This document shows, piece by piece, positions 15,335-21,409 of a stretch of 21,409 nt of DNA (within the stretch, counting starts at the first letter, position 1; every line of letters begins with the position of its first letter). The notes under the pieces are model-generated. The model did not search any database. It worked only from the letters and a program-made list of their open reading frames with translations, and had not been told where the DNA came from. Source of the stretch: ZC4RG30 sp039800965 (GTDB lineage: Bacteria; Pseudomonadota; Gammaproteobacteria; Steroidobacterales; Steroidobacteraceae); contig JBDLPS010000012.1 in assembly GCA_039800965.1 (NCBI GenBank), positions 1-21,409 on the forward strand. Direction: 5' to 3'. Made by a program: the position numbers and the translations under genes.

Positions 15335-16416
15335 TCCTCGCCGACCACCGCCCGTCGCCATCCCTTGAGTGGCAGGGCGTCTTCTCTTCCCCGTGCGATC
15401 ACTTCCAGGTCGCGCCGCGTCGCGATGAGTTCCGGCGCAAGACCCAGTTCCGCTGCCACCCGTCGCGCGATGTCGCCGAGGCGTTTCACGTCCTCGCTGA
15501 TCTTCGGGTCCGACCGTTGCCGTCCGGGCAGTGGCGGCAATCGAACGGGCAGCAGCGCTGTTTCGATCTCGCGCAGGATGTCCGCGCCGCTGTGTTCGAT
15601 GAATCCGGGCGCGAGTTCCGGCAAGTCGCGCAGGCCGTTCAGGTCGCGCGGGGCCACTGCGATGAGCGCGCGCAGCCCCGCCTCGTCCAGGATCCAGGTC
15701 CGCGGGCGATTGCGCTCCGCAGCACGACGTTCGCGCCACGCGGCGAGCCGTTGCCCGAGCCGCTGTCGGTCTGCGTCGAGGTCCTGCAGGCCCTTCAGGC
15801 GTTCGTGTGCCCTCTCCGGGTCGACGAAGAGTCCTTCGCCCGCGACCAGGGGCTGCATTTCCTCGTGCAGCCATTCGAGGCGACCCAGTTTGTCCAATTG
15901 TTCCTGCAGCACGTCGCGCAGCGGCCCCAGATGGCGTACGTCCTCGATGGCATAGGAGAGCTGGGCCTCGCTCAGCGGGCGCCGCGACCAGTCCGTCCGG
16001 GTGTGCGACTTGTCCAGTTCGACGCCGAACTGGCGGCGCACGAGCTCCGCGTAGCCTATCTGTGCCGGCATCCCGACGAGACCCGCCGCGACCTGTGTAT
16101 CGAACAGGGAGCCAGGGGCGCCGAAGACAGGCCACAGCGCCTCCAGATCCTGGCGCGCGGCGTGCATGATCTTGAGAGGTCCGCCAGGACCGAATGCCGG
16201 GCGCAGCGCGGAGAGGTCGGCGGCGCCCAGCGGGTCGATGCATTCGCAGCGTGCCGGCGTGGATACCTGCAGCAGGCACAACAGGGGCCTGTAGGTGCTT
16301 TCGCGGAGGAACTCGGTGTCGAGCCCGATGGCCGGTGCCGCGGTCAGTTCTGCCGCGAAGTCCTGCAACCTTGCGGCGTCCCGCGGTTCGCCCGTGATGG
16401 GTTGGATCGACGTCAT
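15316..16416 (-). CDS. rnd: Ribonuclease D
   Basis: RNase D is a 3'-5' exoribonuclease that trims tRNA precursors and other small RNAs. The 366-residue product (E. coli 375) has the DEDDy exonuclease domain: Exo I LDTEF (Asp33, Glu35), Exo II HAARQDLE (Asp90), Exo III YAIED (Tyr155, Asp159), all intact. It is followed by an HRDC domain (about 205-285, with ILDEAGLRALI) and a second helical C-terminal region. The open frame extends 30 codons beyond the chosen ATG, but the extra part overlaps the start of the divergent membrane protein and has no family resemblance. The gap to that divergent gene is 59 bases. The 3' end converges with adk, with 54 bases between the stops. Confidence 0.96.
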   Translation of the reverse strand: MTSIQPITGEPRDAARLQDFAAELTAAPAIGLDTEFLRESTYRPLLCLLQVSTPARCECIDPLGAADLSALRPAFGPGGPLKIMHAARQDLEALWPVFGAPGSLFDTQVAAGLVGMPAQIGYAELVRRQFGVELDKSHTRTDWSRRPLSEAQLSYAIEDVRHLGPLRDVLQEQLDKLGRLEWLHEEMQPLVAGEGLFVDPERAHERLKGLQDLDADRQRLGQRLAAWRERRAAERNRPRTWILDEAGLRALIAVAPRDLNGLRDLPELAPGFIEHSGADILREIETALLPVRLPPLPGRQRSDPKISEDVKRLGDIARRVAAELGLAPELIATRRDLEVIARGREDALPLKGWRRAVVGEELLAAR

Positions 16417-16475
16417 GTGCAGCGGTTCCGCCCGTGTAAGATCATGGAATAGTCCTGCTTCCCGCGAGAGACGCC

Positions 16476-17030
16476 TTGAGCGACACGAACCCGGCCGGAC
16501 CGACAACGCTGGCCCGCCTCTACACCGACATCGCGTTCTTCCGTCGTGGGCCGGAAGACGTGCCCTTCGCGCCCCGCGTGCTCGGCATCACCGTGGTTGC
16601 CTACATGCTGCTCAGCCTGTTGCTCAGCAGCGTCATGCCGGTCGTCGCGGAAAGCCGCGTCGCCCTGGTCCTGGTTGACAGTGCGCTCGCGCTCGCATGG
16701 TACTGGGTTGTGCTGCGCGTTGCCGGTCGGACGGAGCGGTTCCTGCAGACAGCCGCTGCGATCTTCGGCTTCCAGACGGTGCTGCAGCCGGCGTTCGTGT
16801 CCGTCACCTGGCTGTTCCTGCGTTACATGAAGGACCCTGTCTGGCAGGCGCCGGTGTCGTTGCTGCTTCTGGTGCTCGCGATCTGGATGCTGGCCATCAA
16901 CACCCGCATCCTTCGATCCGCGACCGGGTGGGGCCAGTTCGTCTGCGTCGCCGTCGTGCTCCTGCAGTCCCTGCTGGGACGCCTCGTCGAAACATCGCTC
17001 TTCCCCGAAGTCGCCACCCCGGTGCCCTGA
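16476..17030 (+). CDS. Five-helix integral membrane protein, function unknown
   Basis: A 184-residue protein with about five predicted membrane helices (near 35-55, 62-82, 90-115, 125-142 and 152-170) after a 34-residue cytoplasmic N-terminus with RLYTDIAFFRRGPEDVPFAPR. It vaguely recalls small YIP1-type proteins, but I do not recognise the family with confidence. The best start is TTG, with GAGAG five bases upstream; no in-frame ATG or GTG lies just upstream. A TAAGAT -10-like hexamer is at 16437-16442. The mpl start follows eight bases after its stop, so the two should form one transcript. That hints at a link to the cell envelope, by position only. Confidence 0.8.
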   Translation: MSDTNPAGPTTLARLYTDIAFFRRGPEDVPFAPRVLGITVVAYMLLSLLLSSVMPVVAESRVALVLVDSALALAWYWVVLRVAGRTERFLQTAAAIFGFQTVLQPAFVSVTWLFLRYMKDPVWQAPVSLLLLVLAIWMLAINTRILRSATGWGQFVCVAVVLLQSLLGRLVETSLFPEVATPVP

Positions 17031-17038
17031 CCGCCACC

Positions 17039-18412
17039 ATGCACGTCCACATCCTCGGAATCTGCGGCACCTTCATGGGCGGCATTGCCGCCATCGCCAG
17101 GGCCGCCGGTCATCGCGTGACCGGTTCGGACCGCAACGTCTATCCGCCGATGAGCACGCAGCTCGAAGCCCTCGGCATCGTCGTCACCGAAGGGTTCGAC
17201 CCGGCGCAGCTCGACCCGGCCCCCGACGTCGTCGTGGTCGGCAACGTCATGTCCCGGGGGTCGCCCGTACTCGAGGCGTTGCTTGACCGTGGCATCCCGT
17301 ATACGTCCGGTCCGGAGTGGCTCGCGCGGGAGGTGCTGCAGGGGCGCTGGGTCCTGGCGGTGTCCGGCACGCATGGCAAGACCACCACCACCAGCATGCT
17401 GGCCCACATCCTGGACCACGCCGGGCTGGACCCGGGCTTCCTGATCGGCGGTGTGCCCGGCAATTTCGACGTCAGCGCGCGACTCGGCAGCTCGCCCTTC
17501 TTCGTGATCGAGGCCGACGAGTACGACACCGCTTTCTTCGACAAGCGCGCGAAGTTCGTGCATTACCGGCCGCGCACGCTGGTGCTGAACAACCTTGAGT
17601 ACGACCACGCGGACATCTACCCCGATCTCGATTCGATAAAACGACAGTTCAACCATCTCGTCCGTACCGTCCCGGGTAGCGGGCGGGTTGTCTTCAATGC
17701 GGCCGATGCCAACCTCGCTGACGTGCTGCACGCCGGGTGCTGGACCCCGCGAGAGGGTTTTTCCCGTGCCGGCGGACCGGGTGTGGACTGGGCCGCAGCA
17801 GGGGCTGAGGACGGCGATTTCAGTCGTTTCGACGTGCTGCTCGGTGGCGTTTCCCAAGGCAGTGTGGAGTGGTCGCAGATCGGCGGTCACAACGTCGACA
17901 ACGCGCTGGCCGCCATCGCCGCCGCGCGTCACGCCGGGGTTCCCGTGCCGCATGCCATCGCCGCCTTGGCCGATTTCAAGGGCGTCAGGCGGCGCATGGA
18001 GCTCGCTGGAGAGGCCGCGGGGGTGAGGGTCTACGATGATTTCGCTCACCACCCGACCGCGATCGCCACAACGATCGACGGGCTGCGGCGGAGGATCGGG
18101 GCCGCCCGCCTGGTGGCGGTGCTGGAGCCGCGTTCCAATACGATGAAACTGGGCGTGCACCGCGCCACCCTCGCGCCTTCTCTGGCTGGTGCCGATGCCG
18201 TGTTCCTGCACGCCCCGACAGACCTCGGTTGGGATGCCGATGCGGTAGTCGCGGCGTTGGGGGCCAAGGCACGGCGTTCGACCGACATCGACGGGCTCGT
18301 CCAGTCGCTGTCGGCGATGCTGCGTCCGGGGGACCACGTGCTCGTGATGAGCAACGGTGGTTTCGGCGGCCTGCACGCCAAGCTGCTGGCTGCCCTGCGG
18401 GCGCGGTGCTGA
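17039..18412 (+). CDS. mpl: UDP-N-acetylmuramate:L-alanyl-gamma-D-glutamyl-meso-diaminopimelate ligase
   Basis: Mpl joins recovered murein tripeptide to UDP-MurNAc using ATP, letting the cell reuse peptidoglycan fragments. The product is 457 residues, the same length as E. coli Mpl. Mur-ligase features are visible: N-terminal HILGICGTFMGG (the Mpl/MurC Rossmann loop), P-loop SGTHGKTTTT (109-118), EADEYDTAFFDKR, the NNLEYDHADIY metal-site segment, the FKGVRRRME hinge, and YDDFAHHPTAI in the C-terminal domain. The DEYDTAFFDKR block separates Mpl from MurC. There is no clear Shine-Dalgarno; with only eight bases after the upstream stop, translational coupling is likely. Its stop faces the CPBP gene stop across ten bases. 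Confidence 0.97.
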   Translation: MHVHILGICGTFMGGIAAIARAAGHRVTGSDRNVYPPMSTQLEALGIVVTEGFDPAQLDPAPDVVVVGNVMSRGSPVLEALLDRGIPYTSGPEWLAREVLQGRWVLAVSGTHGKTTTTSMLAHILDHAGLDPGFLIGGVPGNFDVSARLGSSPFFVIEADEYDTAFFDKRAKFVHYRPRTLVLNNLEYDHADIYPDLDSIKRQFNHLVRTVPGSGRVVFNAADANLADVLHAGCWTPREGFSRAGGPGVDWAAAGAEDGDFSRFDVLLGGVSQGSVEWSQIGGHNVDNALAAIAAARHAGVPVPHAIAALADFKGVRRRMELAGEAAGVRVYDDFAHHPTAIATTIDGLRRRIGAARLVAVLEPRSNTMKLGVHRATLAPSLAGADAVFLHAPTDLGWDADAVVAALGAKARRSTDIDGLVQSLSAMLRPGDHVLVMSNGGFGGLHAKLLAALRARC

Positions 18413-18422
18413 AAGGCTCCCG

Positions 18423-19307
18423 TCAGTCTTCGTTGTCGGCGGCCTGCCGGCGCCGGTACCACAGCAGCAGCGGCACCGCGGCGACTCCCGTCCATCCAAG
18501 GGTCAGCCAGCCGACGAAGGCGTCGTGCTGGCTCAGCAGCGCGCCGAGCGGCGCTTCGCCGTCGACTTCGGTCAGTCGCAGCACCGCCAGCATCACGGTA
18601 ACCCAGCCGGCATGCAGGCCCATGCCGGCCGCGATGTTGCCGGTCAGCGCGCGCAGCATCGCCAGCAGCAGTCCGACTCCGGCAAGGCAGAGGAAGGCAT
18701 CCGCGATCTGCAGGGGGTGGGTGAATTCGGCCAGGGAGCCGTGGAGCAGGGTGAGTCCGCTGCCGAAGGCCGCGTCCGCATCGTCGATCCGGTAGCGCGC
18801 GAAGAAATGTACCGCGGCGTACAGGACGGCCGTCGAGACCACTGCCAGTGCCGTCCCGGATTCCCGCGAGACGGCTGAAAACATCGCGCCGCGCAGGAAG
18901 CTCTCTTCGATGAACGCGGCTGCGAGCCCGCTGCCCAGTCCCGCGAGCAGCACCTTGGCGACGGCGGTGGCGGTGAGTCCGGGCGAGAGGTCCCGCAGCC
19001 CGAGGGCGACCATCAGGGCCGCGAGCGGCACCATGAAGAGGATGCCGAGTACGATGCCGCGCGCCAGTTCGCGCAGGAAGCGGTCGCGGGGAATGCCGAA
19101 GCCCATCGCCTGCCGGTCGGCCACGCCAAGGCGGCGGGCGACGACGTACAGGCCGATGGCGAGGCCCAGCATCGCGATGCGGTTTCCCACGCGGTGGAAC
19201 GGGACATGCGCGAAGCGGTTCACGAGTTGCCAGGCCGGCCAGGTGGCGACGGCCACGAGGCCCAGGGCCGCGGCGAACAGTCCGGCGAAATAGGTCAGTG
19301 CGCGCAT
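18423..19307 (-). CDS. CPBP family intramembrane glutamic endopeptidase (Abi/Rce1-like)
   Basis: A 294-residue membrane protein with seven or eight helices. It has the CPBP (CAAX protease and bacteriocin-processing) motifs: EExxxR as EESFLR (Glu134, Glu135, Arg139), FxxxH-like AAVHFF (His167) and a third His at GLHAGW (His232). These place it with Rce1-type intramembrane proteases. Bacterial members have roles in bacteriocin maturation or immunity, but the substrate here is unknown. No bacteriocin precursor or CAAX protein is adjacent. The start at MRALTYF was chosen because the hydrophobic domain begins there; the longer frame runs antisense into the divergent methyltransferase. It is 42 bases from that divergent gene's start. 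Confidence 0.9.
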   Translation of the reverse strand: MRALTYFAGLFAAALGLVAVATWPAWQLVNRFAHVPFHRVGNRIAMLGLAIGLYVVARRLGVADRQAMGFGIPRDRFLRELARGIVLGILFMVPLAALMVALGLRDLSPGLTATAVAKVLLAGLGSGLAAAFIEESFLRGAMFSAVSRESGTALAVVSTAVLYAAVHFFARYRIDDADAAFGSGLTLLHGSLAEFTHPLQIADAFLCLAGVGLLLAMLRALTGNIAAGMGLHAGWVTVMLAVLRLTEVDGEAPLGALLSQHDAFVGWLTLGWTGVAAVPLLLWYRRRQAADNED

Positions 19308-19336
19308 CGTGGTCCCGTCCCCCGTCTGTCCTGCCT

Positions 19337-19342
19337 TACACT
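19337..19342 (+). promoter_or_regulatory. -10-like TACACT seven bases before the methyltransferase start
   Basis: TACACT in the 42-base divergent gap ends seven bases before the ATG at 19350, again predicting transcription at or next to the A of the ATG. The opposite strand reads AGTGTA, so the element could also lie within a CPBP promoter. No -35 is recognisable. Confidence 0.35.
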
Positions 19343-19349
19343 CTCTGGC

Positions 19350-20216
19350 ATGAATGCCTCTTCCGAAGTCCTGCAGCCCGTCGTCCTCGCCTGTTGCCCT
19401 CTGTGCAACGCTGCTCAGGCGGAGCCTCTTGCCACGTATCCGGAGCTGACCTGGGTCCGCTGCGGCTGCGGCCTGATCTACAAGCGCAGCGAGCATCCGG
19501 ATCCGGCGGCCGGGGAATTCTACGAGAGCGGCTATTTCGGTGCAGGCGATCAGGGCCGACGTTACACGCAGCGCACGCGGCGGCGTATCCAGAAGTCACG
19601 CAACCAGATCCTGGATGCATTGAATTTCGTGCCGGCCGGTCCGCTGCTGGATATTGGCTGCTCCGTGGGCTACACGCTGCGTGCCGCGCGCGACCTTGGC
19701 CTCGAGCCGACCGGTTCCGACCTCAGCCAGTACGCTATCAAGACCTGCAGGGAGCAGGGTTTCCGTGCCGAGGTGGGTGAGTTGTCAGGGCTCCCCTTCG
19801 CCGATGGCGAGTTCGGCCTGGTGACGATGAAGCATGTCCTGGAGCACACCCCGGTTCCGCGCGCGGCATTGCGCGAGGTGCGGCGCGTGCTGCGGCCCGG
19901 CGGGGGTATTTTCATCGCCATTCCGCATGCGGGGTACCGCAAGGCGGTCCGTGCACCCCAGTCCAGCCGCTATTACCAGCCGGCTGCGCACGGTCGCGAA
20001 CATTTCGTCTATTACACGCCGGCCACCCTCTCGCGCCTGCTGGCCGACGAGGGCTACCGCGTCGTCGCGGTGAACCCCTGTCTGGTCCATCGCACCGCGT
20101 CTTTCCCGCGTCGTCTGGGGGAGGTGCTGCTGGCGCCGCTCCGCTGGGTGGCCCAGGGCCTGGCCGATGGTTTGGGCCTGCGCAAGGAGTTCTGGCTCGT
20201 CGCGATCCGTGACTAG
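19350..20216 (+). CDS. Class I SAM-dependent methyltransferase with N-terminal zinc ribbon
   Basis: A 288-residue protein. The N-terminus has a four-cysteine knuckle (Cys16-PL-Cys19 and Cys38-G-Cys40), typical of zinc-binding heads on methyltransferases that act on sugars, small molecules or tRNA. A Rossmann methyltransferase follows: motif I LLDIGCSVGY (about 99-108), acidic SDLS at the end of strand 2, HVLEHTP (motif IV region) and LRPGG. The tail resembles the Methyltransf_23 group. The substrate is unknown; with no pathway neighbours it cannot be inferred from position. The ATG was chosen because the Cys-rich head begins just after it and the longer frame overlaps the divergent gene. Its TAG stop shares the CTAG with the stop of convergent cpdA. 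Confidence 0.88.
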   Translation: MNASSEVLQPVVLACCPLCNAAQAEPLATYPELTWVRCGCGLIYKRSEHPDPAAGEFYESGYFGAGDQGRRYTQRTRRRIQKSRNQILDALNFVPAGPLLDIGCSVGYTLRAARDLGLEPTGSDLSQYAIKTCREQGFRAEVGELSGLPFADGEFGLVTMKHVLEHTPVPRAALREVRRVLRPGGGIFIAIPHAGYRKAVRAPQSSRYYQPAAHGREHFVYYTPATLSRLLADEGYRVVAVNPCLVHRTASFPRRLGEVLLAPLRWVAQGLADGLGLRKEFWLVAIRD

Positions 20217-20986
20217 CCGATCGGGGTGGTGACCCACCCGACAGCGGTATCGATCGACCCGTCCGCATGCAGCGTGATTCGGCGCCAGGCCGGTGGCAGG
20301 GTGTCGACTTCGAAGCGGGATGCGCGGGGCTTGAACTGGGCGCAGGTGGACGGCGTTCCCATCAGGCGCATGCCCCGGTGTTCGTCGTCGAAGGCTTGGT
20401 GCACGTGGCCGAACACGACGCCGCGCACGCCGTTGTGCCTGCCGAGGATGTCCAGCAGCGCCGGGGCATTTTCCAGTCCTATGCCGTCCAGCCAGTCGCT
20501 TTCCATGCCCACCGGCTGGTGGTGCAGCGCGACCAGGGCGTGGCGTCCCGGCGCTGCCGCCAGCGCGTCATCCAGCCGCAGCAGTTCTGTTTCGGCAAGC
20601 CTGCCGGCTGCCTTGCCGGCAACGCTGCTGTCCAGCATGACGATCCGCCAGTTCCCGAAGTCGTGGCTGCCACAGGTCGCGAATGGCGGGTGGGCGAGCG
20701 AGCGGGTCAGGGCCCGCGCATCGTCGTGGTTGCCCGGGATCGCCAGCACCGGCTTTCCCAGTTGGCCCAGCATTCGCGCGACGTGGGCATAGGCCCCCGG
20801 TTCGTCCTGGACAAGGTCCCCCGTCGCCAGCACGGCATCCGCCGTCGACAAGTCCTGGCTCGCCGCCCGCAGCGTCGCCTCCAGGGCGGGCAGCGAGGGC
20901 ACCTGCCGGAGTCGCCCCGCCGGGTCGGCGAAGAGGTGGAAATCGGTCAGCTGGACGAGGCGGACGGTGGGCGGGTACGCGGCCAT
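20213..20986 (-). CDS. cpdA: 3',5'-cyclic AMP phosphodiesterase CpdA (metallophosphoesterase)
   Basis: CpdA hydrolyses cAMP to AMP and so lowers CRP-type signalling; it is cytoplasmic and uses a two-metal centre. The 257-residue product (E. coli 275) has the whole class III pattern: TDFHLF (Asp15, His17), TGDLVQD (Asp57), IPGNHD (Asn87, His88), HHQPV (His155) and FGHVHQ (His194, His196). The CpdA-specific PSTCAQFKP segment is also present and separates it from general phosphoesterases. The start at MAAYPP follows a TATCGT six bases upstream; the longer frame would overlap the transketolase region. It overlaps the convergent methyltransferase gene by four bases. Confidence 0.92.
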   Translation of the reverse strand: MAAYPPTVRLVQLTDFHLFADPAGRLRQVPSLPALEATLRAASQDLSTADAVLATGDLVQDEPGAYAHVARMLGQLGKPVLAIPGNHDDARALTRSLAHPPFATCGSHDFGNWRIVMLDSSVAGKAAGRLAETELLRLDDALAAAPGRHALVALHHQPVGMESDWLDGIGLENAPALLDILGRHNGVRGVVFGHVHQAFDDEHRGMRLMGTPSTCAQFKPRASRFEVDTLPPAWRRITLHADGSIDTAVGWVTTPIG

Positions 20987-20992
20987 GTGCCG

Positions 20993-20998
20993 ACGATA
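20993..20998 (-). promoter_or_regulatory. -10-like TATCGT six bases before the cpdA start
   Basis: On the minus strand TATCGT ends six bases before the cpdA ATG, the same arrangement as at the GGDEF/EAL gene. A leaderless transcript would result. No -35 match is seen and no Shine-Dalgarno precedes the ATG. Confidence 0.35.
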
Positions 20999-21006
20999 CC
21001 GCGGAT

Positions 21007-21035
21007 TTGCCGTGGCGGCCCCGGGGGGAGAAAAT
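21007..21035 (+). promoter_or_regulatory. Possible sigma70 promoter of transketolase
   Basis: TTGCCG (21007-21012), a 17-base spacer and GAAAAT (21030-21035) lie in the 83-base gap between cpdA and the transketolase gene; each hexamer matches consensus at four positions. The leader would be about 28 bases and C-rich. Confidence 0.4.
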
Positions 21036-21069
21036 GATCGGCTAACCCCCCGCCCGCGAGCCCACCCCG

Positions 21070-21409
21070 ATGCCCACGACCCAGGACCTTGCCAACGCCA
21101 TCCGCGCCCTGTCCATGGACGCCGTCCAGCAGGCCAACTCCGGCCATCCGGGCGCACCGCTCGGCATGGCGGACATCGCCGAGGTGCTCTGGCGCCGTGT
21201 CATGCGCCACAACCCGGCCAATCCGTCCTGGTCGAATCGCGACCGCTTCGTGCTCTCGAACGGCCATGCGTCGATGCTGCTGTATTCGGTGCTGCACCTG
21301 ACCGGCTATCCGCTCACCATCGAGGACATAAAGTCCTTCCGCCAGCTCGGCGCACATACTGCCGGCCACCCGGAGCGCGATCTGCATCTCGGCATCGAGA
21401 CGACGACAG
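21070..21409 (+). CDS. tkt: Transketolase, 3' truncated by window edge
   Basis: Only the first 113 residues are present. Transketolase transfers two-carbon units between sugar phosphates with thiamine diphosphate, in the pentose phosphate and Calvin pathways. The N-terminal signature is clear: IRALSMDAVQQANSGHPGAP with the following LGMADIAEVLW, then RDRFVLSNGHASMLLYSVLH (the substrate-binding His and the phosphate-site region) and GHPERD. The ATG follows a C-rich leader and has no strong Shine-Dalgarno; translation starting here matches the family N-terminus. In many gammaproteobacteria tkt heads a gap-pgk-pyk-fba run, which may lie beyond the window (inference). Confidence 0.96.
   Translation, partial: MPTTQDLANAIRALSMDAVQQANSGHPGAPLGMADIAEVLWRRVMRHNPANPSWSNRDRFVLSNGHASMLLYSVLHLTGYPLTIEDIKSFRQLGAHTAGHPERDLHLGIETTT

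Noticed and set aside
16823..18499. A 558-codon minus frame opposite mpl
   Set aside because: No recognisable domain; mpl on plus is complete and of exact family length.

Overview
The window is a gene-dense (no gene-free stretch over about 120 bases), GC-rich piece of a bacterial chromosome. The gene set points to a Gram-negative gammaproteobacterium, most like the Xanthomonadales / Nevskiales / Steroidobacterales side of the class: glnE beside lipopolysaccharide core genes, a Kdo kinase next to WaaA, a tolC-pcm pair, Mpl, RNase D, and a pyrophosphate-dependent glycolytic kinase with an H+-pyrophosphatase. This placement is inferred from protein resemblance and gene order, not from a marker gene. 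No rRNA, tRNA, CRISPR array, transposase, prophage gene or attachment site was seen.

Layout. (1) 1-2664, plus: the 3' part of glnE, then a 65-residue zinc-finger protein. (2) 2674-4136, minus: a family-9 glycosyltransferase followed, with an ATGA overlap, by a DUF6165 protein. (3) 4135-6155, plus: kdkA and waaA, overlapping by one base and diverging from the glycosyltransferase at a shared CATG. Blocks 2 and 3 form an LPS inner-core module. (4) 6162-8310, minus: pcm-like methyltransferase then tolC. (5) 8418-10724, plus: a membrane-anchored PAS-PAS-GGDEF-EAL c-di-GMP enzyme, ending at a strong bidirectional terminator. (6) 10783-14244, minus: PPi-dependent phosphofructokinase then H+-translocating pyrophosphatase; divergent from them, 14356-15261 plus, an adenylate kinase with a Cys4 zinc LID and an 85-residue histone-H1-like Lys/Ala tail. 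(7) 15316-16416, minus: RNase D. (8) 16476-18412, plus: a five-helix membrane protein and mpl. (9) 18423-19307, minus: CPBP intramembrane protease. (10) 19350-20216, plus: zinc-ribbon methyltransferase; 20213-20986, minus: cAMP phosphodiesterase CpdA; 21070-end, plus: 5' part of transketolase.

How they work together. KdkA and WaaA side by side suggest a Kdo-lipid A core in which Kdo is phosphorylated, with the glycosyltransferase adding a core sugar. PFP, H+-PPase and Adk form a phosphoanhydride-energy group: PFP can run glycolysis or gluconeogenesis with PPi, the PPase couples PPi to the proton gradient, and Adk balances AMP/ADP/ATP. The transketolase at the right edge adds a sugar-phosphate gene. 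Two second-messenger enzymes (c-di-GMP and cAMP) are present but unlinked.

Most of this is conserved core-genome content. The least ordinary items are the histone-like tail on adenylate kinase, its palindromic divergent promoter shared with the PPi-PFK operon, and several genes whose -10-like hexamer sits 6-9 bases before the start codon (likely leaderless mRNAs). I did not find a convincing wholly new defence or mobile system.
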